Shown in pieces: positions 1 to 6,178 of a stretch of DNA of 33,828 nucleotides (its first letter is position 1; the number at the start of each line of letters is the position of its first letter). Origin of the DNA: Ruminococcus sp. CAG:563 (GTDB taxonomy: Bacteria; Bacillota; Clostridia; Oscillospirales; Acutalibacteraceae); NCBI GenBank assembly GCA_000434915.1, contig FR882057.1, positions 1 to 33,828 of the forward strand. The letters run 5' to 3'. The position numbers and the translations under genes are program-made. The notes beneath the pieces are model-generated. The model was not told the DNA's origin, ran no database searches, and saw nothing but the letters and a program-made list of their open reading frames with translations.

Positions 1-175
1 TTTTGATAGAATTACGGTGGACTTTTTTATTCCCGAAAACCGCTTAACATAAGGGTAAGAGGGCAATATCTTTTAATGTTATTTTTATTCGTTTCTTACA
101 TTCGAGGCAGCATATATAACCGACGGTCGGGCCTTTCGGGGACTATATGCTTATGTCAATAAAAATACTATACGG
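1..175. other. left-edge non-coding stretch with a stem-loop
   Basis: No convincing coding region is seen. Just past the kinase stop (minus direction) lie a TTGACA-like hexamer and an imperfect stem closed by GCATATA/TATATGC around 110-150, with a GC-rich interior (CCGAAAGG, CGACCGTCGG). There is no U-tract after the stem, so calling it a terminator is a guess. It may instead be a small structured RNA or a leader for a minus-strand gene beyond the edge. Confidence 0.3.
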
Positions 176-1318
176 TTAATCGGCGGCCGATCCTGTCGGA
201 ATTCTCACAGCTATTGTTGTGCCGGCATCCGAACTTTCTTCAACCCGAACATCACCGCCGTGCAGAGCGGCAATTTCCCAAACAAGCGACAGACCAAGTC
301 CTACACCGCCGTATTCGCGGCTGCGGGATTTGTCCACACGGAAAAAGGGCTGAAAAATGCTTTCCCGGTACTGTTCGGGGATACCGTGCCCTGTATCAGA
401 TATACGGATAACAAGATGCGTTCCCTCTTTTGACGTTTTAACACTCACTGTTCCGTTCGGACGATTGTACCGTATGGCATTCTCGGTCAGATTAAAAATC
501 AGACGATATATCAGCGTATCGCTGCCGGTCATAACACTGTTCCCGCAAGATTCGAGAGCAATACCGTTTCTGTCCGCCAGCGGAGAAAGATCGGCAAAAA
601 TTTCCTCAACCATGGGAGCTATCTCTATTTGGTCGGTACACGGCACCGTGCGAAGCTCGCTCATCTCAAGGAGAGTTTTCGTCATTTGAGACATTCGCTC
701 CGTCTGTTCACGCAGCAGGCAAAGAAAATCCGCCGTTTCCGGCAGCACATCGGGATGCTCTGCGGAAAAAAGATCGAGCTGAGCCTGCATAAGTGCAAGC
801 GGAGTGCGAAGCTCGTGGGCGGCATTTCCGGTGAACTGCCGTTGAGCTGTAAAGCCCTCGTCGAGACGGTCGAGCATACTGTTGAATGATATGCTGAATT
901 GTCTAAACTCCGGTAGGACTTCTTCGGTTATTTTCATATCGGTCAGGTTATTCATCTGAACTTTTTCAACTTGAGACGCAAAGGTACGCAAGGGCTTCAG
1001 TGAACGGCCGCTGAAAAAATATGCCAATACACCGCCGATAAGAGTCACCGCTGCCGTAATGTACCAGTTAGTAACGATAAAGGAATCCTGCACACCGTGT
1101 ATAACAATCGTTAGCTCTTTATCCGTCTTTTTCTGTTCCGGATCAAAGAAACCGGGTTCTCCGGAGTCTGTGTTGCTGTAGGCCGAAACATAGGAACCGA
1201 TGGAATCCATATAATGTCTGCCGGAAAAGCTTAAAAGACAGTTCATGGCAACGCAGGTCACGCCGATTAAGACGGCGGTCATCAAAGTGATGCGCCATTG
1301 CAAAGAAAGCTTCCTCAT
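176..1318 (-). CDS. sensor histidine kinase (two-component system)
   Basis: Membrane sensor kinase of 380 residues that would autophosphorylate and pass phosphate to the adjacent response regulator. Visible in order: an N-terminal transmembrane segment (about 9-31), a short extracytoplasmic loop (about 32-82), a second transmembrane segment (about 83-103), a HAMP-like linker, and HisKA with AHELRTPLA, where His168 is the likely phosphoacceptor. The catalytic ATPase domain follows, with the N box around Asn276-Asn280, G1 box DTGHGIP (308-314) and G2 box GGVGLGLSL (337-345). All key residues are present, so it should be active. Its ATG overlaps the regulator stop by 4 bases, indicating translational coupling. 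The loop of about 50 residues has no recognisable ligand-binding domain, so the signal is unknown. The divergent thiol/Fe-S genes suggest redox or envelope stress, which is inference. Confidence 0.93.
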   Translation of the reverse strand: MRKLSLQWRITLMTAVLIGVTCVAMNCLLSFSGRHYMDSIGSYVSAYSNTDSGEPGFFDPEQKKTDKELTIVIHGVQDSFIVTNWYITAAVTLIGGVLAYFFSGRSLKPLRTFASQVEKVQMNNLTDMKITEEVLPEFRQFSISFNSMLDRLDEGFTAQRQFTGNAAHELRTPLALMQAQLDLFSAEHPDVLPETADFLCLLREQTERMSQMTKTLLEMSELRTVPCTDQIEIAPMVEEIFADLSPLADRNGIALESCGNSVMTGSDTLIYRLIFNLTENAIRYNRPNGTVSVKTSKEGTHLVIRISDTGHGIPEQYRESIFQPFFRVDKSRSREYGGVGLGLSLVWEIAALHGGDVRVEESSDAGTTIAVRIPTGSAAD

Positions 1319-1992
1319 AAGATGTTGTCCTCCATAACATATCCTTCACCGATACGGTTGCGAATAGGGTCATACCCGAGAGCGGCACGTAATTTTTTGC
1401 GCAGAGCGGAAATATGTACCCGAATCGAATTACTGAAATTGTCCACGCTGTTATCCCAAACATGGTCAATAAGTTCTTCCTGACTTACAGGACGTCCACG
1501 GTTAAGCAACAGGTATTCAAGAATTGCCGACTCTTTTCGAGTGAGCGTCAGCTTCAGCCCGGCGGCAGATGCTATGCGTGATTTGGTGTCAAAAGAAATA
1601 TCTCCGCATGTAAGAACCACGTCGTTTTGCGTGAACTGTCGCCGTGTCAGGCTGCGTATTCTTGCCTCTAACTCTTCTAAATGAAAGGGCTTTGATAAAT
1701 AGTCATTTGCTCCGGAATCAAGTCCGTCCACTTTATCGGCTACTTCACTGCGTGCGGAAAGAATCAGAACCTTTGTGTCTCTGTCTGTTTGACGAAGCTT
1801 GCGCAACACAGTCATGCCGTCCGTGCCCGGCAGATTTAAGTCAAGCAGTACAAGGTCATAGCTCTCAATGCTGAGAAGCTCAATCGCTTCATTTCCATCA
1901 TAGCAAGAATCTACACTGTAATCAAGACGGCGCAGACTGCGTACAATTGTTTCGCACAGCACCTTCTCGTCTTCAACAACTAAAATATGCAT
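1315..1992 (-). CDS. OmpR/PhoB-family response regulator
   Basis: DNA-binding response regulator of 225 residues. The receiver domain begins MHILVVEDE; acidic residues Glu8/Asp9, phosphoacceptor Asp51 (LVLLDLNLPG), Ser79 and Lys101 (SKPF) are all in place. A C-terminal winged-helix domain follows (about 128-222), with the family pattern around LTRKESAILEYLL and SIRVHISALRKKL. A longer reading frame starts seven codons upstream, but GAGGAGG lies six bases before the ATG at 1992, so I chose that start. First gene of a two-gene minus-strand operon with the kinase. It is transcribed away from the CXXC-peptide/Fe-S/TlpA genes, with an inverted repeat in the shared promoter region that could be its operator. 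Confidence 0.93.
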   Translation of the reverse strand: MHILVVEDEKVLCETIVRSLRRLDYSVDSCYDGNEAIELLSIESYDLVLLDLNLPGTDGMTVLRKLRQTDRDTKVLILSARSEVADKVDGLDSGANDYLSKPFHLEELEARIRSLTRRQFTQNDVVLTCGDISFDTKSRIASAAGLKLTLTRKESAILEYLLLNRGRPVSQEELIDHVWDNSVDNFSNSIRVHISALRKKLRAALGYDPIRNRIGEGYVMEDNIL

Positions 1993-2036
1993 AAAATCCT
2001 CCTCACTTTTCACTTTTCATCTTATTTAACGATTTT

Positions 2037-2042
2037 ATTATA
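2037..2042 (-). promoter_or_regulatory. extended -10 element for the two-component operon
   Basis: The minus strand reads TGATATAAT, an extended -10 with a perfect TATAAT, about 45 bases upstream of the regulator start. No good -35 lies at 17 bases; TTAACA sits 20 bases upstream. Confidence 0.5.
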
Positions 2043-2053
2043 TCACACAAACA

Positions 2054-2083
2054 TAAGTTTTTTGTTAAGTTTTTATTCTTAAC
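2054..2083. promoter_or_regulatory. candidate operator: inverted and direct repeats between divergent promoters
   Basis: GTTAAG (2064-2069) and CTTAAC (2078-2083) form an inverted repeat with an 8-base gap. TAAGTTTTT also repeats directly with a 12-base step (2054, 2066). The site lies upstream of both divergent -10 boxes. OmpR-family regulators usually bind tandem half-sites, so binding by the adjacent regulator is plausible but inferred. Confidence 0.4.
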
Positions 2084-2105
2084 GCAGATTTTATATACTC
2101 GGTGC

Positions 2106-2111
2106 TATAAT
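2106..2111 (+). promoter_or_regulatory. -10 box for the CXXC-peptide/Fe-S/TlpA operon
   Basis: A perfect TATAAT starts 34 bases before the TTG of the micropeptide. No consensus -35 is seen at 16-18 bases, which would suit an activated promoter. The repeats at 2054-2083 fall where an activator would bind. Confidence 0.5.
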
Positions 2112-2139
2112 GAGGGCACAAAAGAAAGGGGTGACTTCA

Positions 2140-2286
2140 TTGATTCGATCAAAAAAAGCCTTGCTTCAAATTGCATTGCTTATCGGTGCAGCGGCAATGA
2201 TTTGTTTCGGAGCCTTGCGCGGCGAGGCGGACACCGTGCTTAGCAAGGCGATCAGACTGTGCTTGGAGTGTGTCGGAATTGGATAG
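2140..2286 (+). CDS. 48-residue CXXC membrane micropeptide (CD1871A-like)
   Basis: Small protein with a basic N-terminus (IRSKK), one hydrophobic helix (about 7-26) and a C-terminal CLEC motif (Cys41, Cys44) just before the stop. Start is TTG with GGGGTGA five bases upstream; an in-frame GTG at 2131 is the alternative. Its stop overlaps the beginning of the Fe-S protein gene by 17 bases, so the two are probably coupled. From memory it matches the short CXXC-motif family named after Clostridioides difficile CD1871A, which tends to occur beside 4Fe-4S membrane proteins. The CXXC could carry a thiol/disulfide or a metal at the membrane face. Function is unknown; overlap, spacing and family resemblance argue it is real. 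Confidence 0.75.
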   Translation: MIRSKKALLQIALLIGAAAMICFGALRGEADTVLSKAIRLCLECVGIG

Positions 2287-3226
2287 AAAGAAACCTGATA
2301 TTAAGAAAAAAGGCATATCACAGATTTTGTCACGCTTTCGTAGTTTGATACAAGCGGCAGCGACACTTCTAACAAACATCCACCTGCCGAATTTTTTAAA
2401 GGGCGGAATTTATCAAGGAAAAGGAAAAGCCGTTTGCGTCCCCGGACTGAATTGCTATTCCTGCCCGGCGGCATCGGGAGCTTGTCCGATAGGCTCGTTT
2501 CAAGCGGTGGTTGGGTCGTCAAAATTTGCTTTTTCGTATTATATTACGGGATTCCTTATTCTGCTGGGCGTGTTGCTGGGGCGATTCATCTGCGGCTTCC
2601 TGTGCCCGTTTGGCTGGTTTCAGGAGTTGCTGCACAAAATTCCGACCCGAAAAATTTCCACAAAGAAGCTAAAGGGGCTTACCTACATAAAATATGCCAT
2701 TTTACTCATAACGGTAGTTTTACTGCCCGCCCTTGCAGTCAATGACATCGGAATGGGTGATCCGTTCTTCTGCAAATACATTTGTCCGCAGGGGGTTCTC
2801 GAGGGAGCAATACCTCTTGCTGCCGTCGATTCCGGACTCCGTGCCGCATTAGGGTCATTGTTCTCGTGGAAGTTCGGCATCCTGATTGTTACGATTGTGC
2901 TGAGCGTGCTGTTCTACCGTCCGTTCTGCAAATGGCTGTGTCCGCTGGGTGCATTTTATGCGTTGCTTAACAAGGTATCTTTTCTCGGAATGAAGGTTGA
3001 TAAGAACAAGTGTGTCTCATGCGGAAAATGTGCAAAGGCGTGCAAAATGGATGTAGATGTTACCAAAAGTCCTGATCATACCGAATGTATCCGCTGTGGT
3101 ATGTGTGTGCGTGCCTGCCCCACGGATGCAGTTAAATTCCGTTACGGATTTTGTAATGGGAAAGAAAATATATGCTCGGGAAAAAGTTTGAAAAAACAAA
3201 AAATATCAAATAAAGATAAGGAGTAA
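2270..3226 (+). CDS. 4Fe-4S membrane protein, NapH/YccM-like
   Basis: Integral membrane electron-transfer protein of 318 residues. Cysteine motifs in order: VCVPGLNCYSCP (about 56-65) with ACP (71-73), CGFLCPFGW (108-116), CKYICPQG (168-175), CKWLCPLGA (220-228). A C-terminal double-cluster ferredoxin domain follows: Cys248, 251, 254, 258 and Cys273, 276, 279, 283. Three hydrophobic helices are clear (about 88-105, 139-157, 202-216). The CxxxCP-in-helix pattern is typical of the NapH/NosR C-terminal family that moves electrons across the membrane. Start is GTG overlapping the micropeptide stop; GGAG lies just upstream. The TlpA-like thioredoxin gene begins 6 bases downstream. I infer that it passes electrons to or from the thiol proteins beside it. 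Confidence 0.88.
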   Translation: MSELDRKKPDIKKKGISQILSRFRSLIQAAATLLTNIHLPNFLKGGIYQGKGKAVCVPGLNCYSCPAASGACPIGSFQAVVGSSKFAFSYYITGFLILLGVLLGRFICGFLCPFGWFQELLHKIPTRKISTKKLKGLTYIKYAILLITVVLLPALAVNDIGMGDPFFCKYICPQGVLEGAIPLAAVDSGLRAALGSLFSWKFGILIVTIVLSVLFYRPFCKWLCPLGAFYALLNKVSFLGMKVDKNKCVSCGKCAKACKMDVDVTKSPDHTECIRCGMCVRACPTDAVKFRYGFCNGKENICSGKSLKKQKISNKDKE

Positions 3227-3232
3227 TTGCTT

Positions 3233-3349
3233 ATGAAAACAAAAAAATTAATGGCCGTACTTATTTCGTTCCTGCTGATTAATGGCCGTGCTTATTACGT
3301 TCCTGCTGATTCTCAGCCTTGCCGCCTGCGGTATGTCAAAAGACAATAA
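3233..3349 (+). pseudogene. original thioredoxin start, now out of frame after 38 codons
   Basis: AAGGAG lies nine bases before ATG 3233, which opens MKTKKLMAVLISFLL, a classic start of a lipoprotein signal peptide. Because of a 31-bp tandem duplication the frame does not continue into the thioredoxin and stops at TAA 3347-3349. Removing one copy would rejoin this start to LSLAACG and the rest of the protein. This is therefore the broken 5' end of the next gene, or a phase-variable or reinitiation arrangement. Confidence 0.7.
3251..3312 (+). repeat. 31-bp imperfect tandem duplication in the signal-peptide region
   Basis: Copy 1 (3251-3281) and copy 2 (3282-3312) both begin ATGGCCGT and run through TTCCTGCTGATT, with two clear mismatches inside (A/G and T/A) and divergence only at the last bases. 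The period of 31 is not a multiple of three, so the duplication shifts the frame. Confidence 0.9.
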
Positions 3350-4226
3350 GAAGAATGAAGGAAACAAGGACGCTAAGATTGCATCATTACTGACAGCGGA
3401 TCCGAAAACAAAGGACGAGGCAACCGAACTGCACCAAAAACTGATGGCACAGGAAACGGCGATTCTGTCTGAAAACAACGCTCTCTGGGAAAAGGTATTC
3501 ATGTCTGCCGACAAAGGAATGGCAATGATCGAGGACGGAGGCAACTACGGTGACTTCTTGCTTAAAACAATTGAAGGTGCAAAAGATCAGTTTACCGCCG
3601 ATGAACTTAAAATTCTCAAAGACGGAGCAGAACAGATAAAAGAAATCGAGGGTAAGCTGACTGTTCTTGAACAGAAATTCCCGGGCTGCGGAAAGAAACC
3701 GTCCGAAGGCGATATGAGTGTTCCGGCGGAAAACGGAAAGCCCAAGGAAAACAGTGACTCGATGAAATTCCCTTCATTCGAGGGCAAGGACCTTGACGGG
3801 AAAGAAGTGAAAAGCAGCACGCTGTTTGCCGGGAATACAGTCACAGTGGTAAACTTCTGGTTTACGACCTGCAGCCCCTGTGTCGGTGAAATTCCCGAAC
3901 TTGAGGCACTGAACAAAAAACTCTCCGAAAAAGGCGGAGAGGTAGTCGGTATAAATTCCTTTACGCTGGACGGCGATAAAACTGCGATTTCGGAAGCAAA
4001 GGATATTCTGACAAAGAAAGGTGCATCATACAAAAACATCTGGTTTGATTCAAAGTGTGAAGCCGGAATATTTACTTCGGGTCTGTATTCCTATCCAACG
4101 ACATATGTGGTTGATAAAAACGGCAACATCGTAGGCGATCCGATCGTAGGTTCAATCACGGGTAAAAAGCAAATGGAGAAGTTGAATAAGCTTATTGATC
4201 AAGCTCTGGCAAGCAGCAAGATTTAA
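3282..4226 (+). CDS. TlpA/ResA-like thioredoxin lipoprotein (5' end rearranged)
   Basis: Extracytoplasmic thiol-disulfide oxidoreductase, 314 residues in this frame. A hydrophobic segment leads to LAACG, a lipobox with Cys16. A helical charged region follows (about 30-130), then a TlpA-type thioredoxin domain (about 162-312) with VNFWFTTCSPC, active-site Cys197 and Cys200, and the cis-proline region SYPTTYVV. ATG 3282 has no Shine-Dalgarno sequence and lacks the usual basic n-region, because the proper start (3233) is in another frame owing to the 31-bp duplication. Expression may need reinitiation, slippage or loss of one copy. Third gene of the operon after the CXXC peptide and 4Fe-4S protein. 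It probably exchanges electrons with them at the outer membrane face, which is inference. Confidence 0.82.
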   Translation: MAVLITFLLILSLAACGMSKDNKKNEGNKDAKIASLLTADPKTKDEATELHQKLMAQETAILSENNALWEKVFMSADKGMAMIEDGGNYGDFLLKTIEGAKDQFTADELKILKDGAEQIKEIEGKLTVLEQKFPGCGKKPSEGDMSVPAENGKPKENSDSMKFPSFEGKDLDGKEVKSSTLFAGNTVTVVNFWFTTCSPCVGEIPELEALNKKLSEKGGEVVGINSFTLDGDKTAISEAKDILTKKGASYKNIWFDSKCEAGIFTSGLYSYPTTYVVDKNGNIVGDPIVGSITGKKQMEKLNKLIDQALASSKI

Positions 4227-4503
4227 GGCAAAACAACATGATTTATACACGCTCTCCGGGGGGATCTCTGAGGGCGTATAAGAGAAAACAGTATGGGTTA
4301 CCGATACTCACGTTTGAGCTTTGCACTTCGCATCCTTCATCACTCTTTTTCAAAGTCAGCAGAAAAGAGCCTTTGGGGCAGCAACTTTTCGTGCCGGCTG
4401 ACGGTTTCTCATCCGAAAGAAGATCAGGTATTCCTCGATTGTTGTGAGGCGGAAGATACGCAAGGTTCATACCGGATTTTAACCTAACCGAAATATAAAA
4501 AAA
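4227..4503. other. structured non-coding spacer, possibly a dispersed repeat
   Basis: About 280 bases between convergent genes. Short frames exist on both strands (for example 4243-4470 minus) but have no ribosome binding site and low-plausibility composition. A stem lies at 4244-4280: TATA-(CA)-CGCTCTC pairs with GAGGGCG-TATA. A weaker stem AGTAT/ATACT follows at about 4290-4309. The minus-strand conceptual peptide (containing SSNVSIGNPYCF) reminds me of short hypothetical proteins predicted in several Ruminococcaceae genomes, which would fit a dispersed non-coding repeat annotated by mistake. That recollection is uncertain. Confidence 0.35.
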
Positions 4504-4541
4504 TATCCCCTTAGGAACATTAAAAGGCTCCTAAGGGGATT
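4504..4541 (-). terminator. intrinsic terminator of the DUF1667 operon
   Basis: ATCCCCTTAGGA pairs with TCCTAAGGGGAT around a 14-base loop. On the minus strand the stem is followed by ATTTTTTTAT, five bases after the DUF1667 stop. It may also work weakly on the plus strand. Confidence 0.88.
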
Positions 4542-4545
4542 CGTT

Positions 4546-4911
4546 TTATTTCTGCGGACAATGGTTTGTCGCAACAATGTTTATTCCTGTGTCGCAGATG
4601 TTTTCAATAAGGATGTCGCCGAGCTTTACGGGAGCTTTTACCTCAACATCGGCAATGGCTTTCATGCAGTCCATGATTTTCTCCTTCGGGAGAGCACCCT
4701 TCGACTTGCACGGAACAACATTATGAATTCCGCCGCTTACCTTGACTGTTGTTGCAAGACTTCTGACCGGGTGGGTACATTCTGTTCTCGCATATGCGTC
4801 GCCACGTTTGCAAGTGTTGCCGGTTACGGAAACGACCTCGCCGCTGTCGTTCAGTTCAACGGTAATTCCGCAGCCCATAGGGCATGAAACGCAAATAATA
4901 TTCTTCTGCAT
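4546..4911 (-). CDS. DUF1667 domain protein, cysteine-rich partner of the flavoproteins
   Basis: 121-residue protein with an N-terminal cysteine cluster (CVSCPMGCGI: Cys7, Cys10, Cys14) and a further conserved CKRGDAY motif, as in DUF1667. This family is typically encoded last after a GlpA-like and a GlpB-like flavoprotein in Firmicutes, and is thought to hold a metal or Fe-S cluster and act as electron carrier. The order and tight spacing (3 bases after the preceding stop) are the same here. It may replace GlpC of the enterobacterial GlpABC enzyme; that role is inferred. GAGGG sits just upstream of its ATG. Confidence 0.85.
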   Translation of the reverse strand: MQKNIICVSCPMGCGITVELNDSGEVVSVTGNTCKRGDAYARTECTHPVRSLATTVKVSGGIHNVVPCKSKGALPKEKIMDCMKAIADVEVKAPVKLGDILIENICDTGINIVATNHCPQK

Positions 4912-4914
4912 AAA

Positions 4915-6168
4915 TCAACCCTCCACCGAAATTTCAATTATGCCGTCATGCTCAAAGCTTTTGAGAACGTCATTTTTAATAACAACGTTTTCCATCTCGC
5001 CGGGAGCAAGTCTCGGCTTTTTGCGGCTGAGTATTTCCTCGCCGTTATATTTAACGACGATTTTTGCATTTTTATAAGTTTGACCGACTCTGAAGAAGAG
5101 TTTAACGTCATTTTCGTTCTTAATATCCACTTTCTGCGGGACAATATAGCGAACACCGTTGACGCCCTTTGTCTTTACATATTCATGGCTGCTCGTCTGA
5201 CCGAGGACATATCTTGCAGCACCCTCGCCGGCCGTCTGGCTTTCAAGGGTAACATAGTCTACAAGGTCGTGAACGTGGAGAACGTTGCCGCAGGCAAAAA
5301 CGCCCTTGTGTGAGGTCTCCCTAAACTCATTTACGACTGCACCGTTTGTAACCGGGTCAAGCTCAATGCCGACCGCTCTTGTAAGCTCGTTTTCGGGAAT
5401 AAGACCGACCGAAAGCATAAGCGTGTCACACTCAATGTACTGCTCCGTGCCTTTGATAGGACGGCGATTTTCATCAACGTCGGCAATCGTAACGCCCTCA
5501 ACTCTGTCTTTGCCGTGAACCTCAATTACGGTGCAGCTCAGACGAAGCGGAATGTTGAAATCGTCAAGGCACTGAACAATATTTCTTGTAAGTCCGCTTG
5601 AATAAGGCATAAGCTCACAGACGACCTTAACTTCTGCACCCTCAAGGGTCATTCGTCTTGCCATGATAAGGCCGATGTCGCCCGAACCGAGGATAACGAC
5701 TTTTTTGCCGGGCATATAGCCGTCTATGTTAACGTATTTCTGCGCCGTGCCGGCTGTCATAACGCCCGAAGCTCTTGTTCCGGCAATATTAAGCGCACCT
5801 CTCGGACGCTCACGACAGCCCATTGCAAGGATAATGGCTTTTGCTTGAATTTCAAGCAAGCCGTCCTTCTTGTTGACTGCATAAACAACGTTGTCGTCCG
5901 TTATTTCAAGTGCCATTGTGTCCGTTTTGTATTCAATTCCTTTTTCATGCACAAGCTGAATAAATCTGTCGGCATATTCCGGGCCTGAAAGCTCTTCGCC
6001 GAAATAATGAAGTCCGAAGCCTGTATGTATACACTGCTCAAGAATACCGCCGAGGGTCTCGGCTCTCTCAAGCACAAGAATGCTGTCAACGCCGCACTCT
6101 TTGGCTTTGATGGCGGCTGCCATTCCGGCAGGACCTCCGCCGATTACAACTATATCATAATTAAGCAT
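4915..6168 (-). CDS. FAD/NAD(P)-dependent oxidoreductase (GlpB-position subunit)
   Basis: Flavoprotein of 417 residues. The N-terminal Rossmann dinucleotide motif is VVIGGGPAGMAAA, and a second nucleotide-binding motif VVILGSGDIGLIMAR lies mid-protein, the two-dinucleotide-fold arrangement of pyridine nucleotide-disulfide-type reductases without an obvious CxxxxC active disulfide. A C-terminal beta-rich tail of about 90 residues follows. A longer frame adds nine residues (MTEQSEAGN), but that start overlaps the upstream gene. The ATG at 6168 has GAGG in the 10-base gap after the upstream stop, so I prefer it. It probably passes electrons from the GlpA-like subunit to an acceptor or NAD(P). 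Confidence 0.88.
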   Translation of the reverse strand: MLNYDIVVIGGGPAGMAAAIKAKECGVDSILVLERAETLGGILEQCIHTGFGLHYFGEELSGPEYADRFIQLVHEKGIEYKTDTMALEITDDNVVYAVNKKDGLLEIQAKAIILAMGCRERPRGALNIAGTRASGVMTAGTAQKYVNIDGYMPGKKVVILGSGDIGLIMARRMTLEGAEVKVVCELMPYSSGLTRNIVQCLDDFNIPLRLSCTVIEVHGKDRVEGVTIADVDENRRPIKGTEQYIECDTLMLSVGLIPENELTRAVGIELDPVTNGAVVNEFRETSHKGVFACGNVLHVHDLVDYVTLESQTAGEGAARYVLGQTSSHEYVKTKGVNGVRYIVPQKVDIKNENDVKLFFRVGQTYKNAKIVVKYNGEEILSRKKPRLAPGEMENVVIKNDVLKSFEHDGIIEISVEG

Positions 6169-6178
6169 ATTTCCCGCC

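Noticed and set aside
4243..4470. 75-codon minus-strand frame as a real protein
   Set aside because: No ribosome binding site or promoter, and composition typical of translated non-coding DNA; I kept the region only as a possible repeat or RNA.
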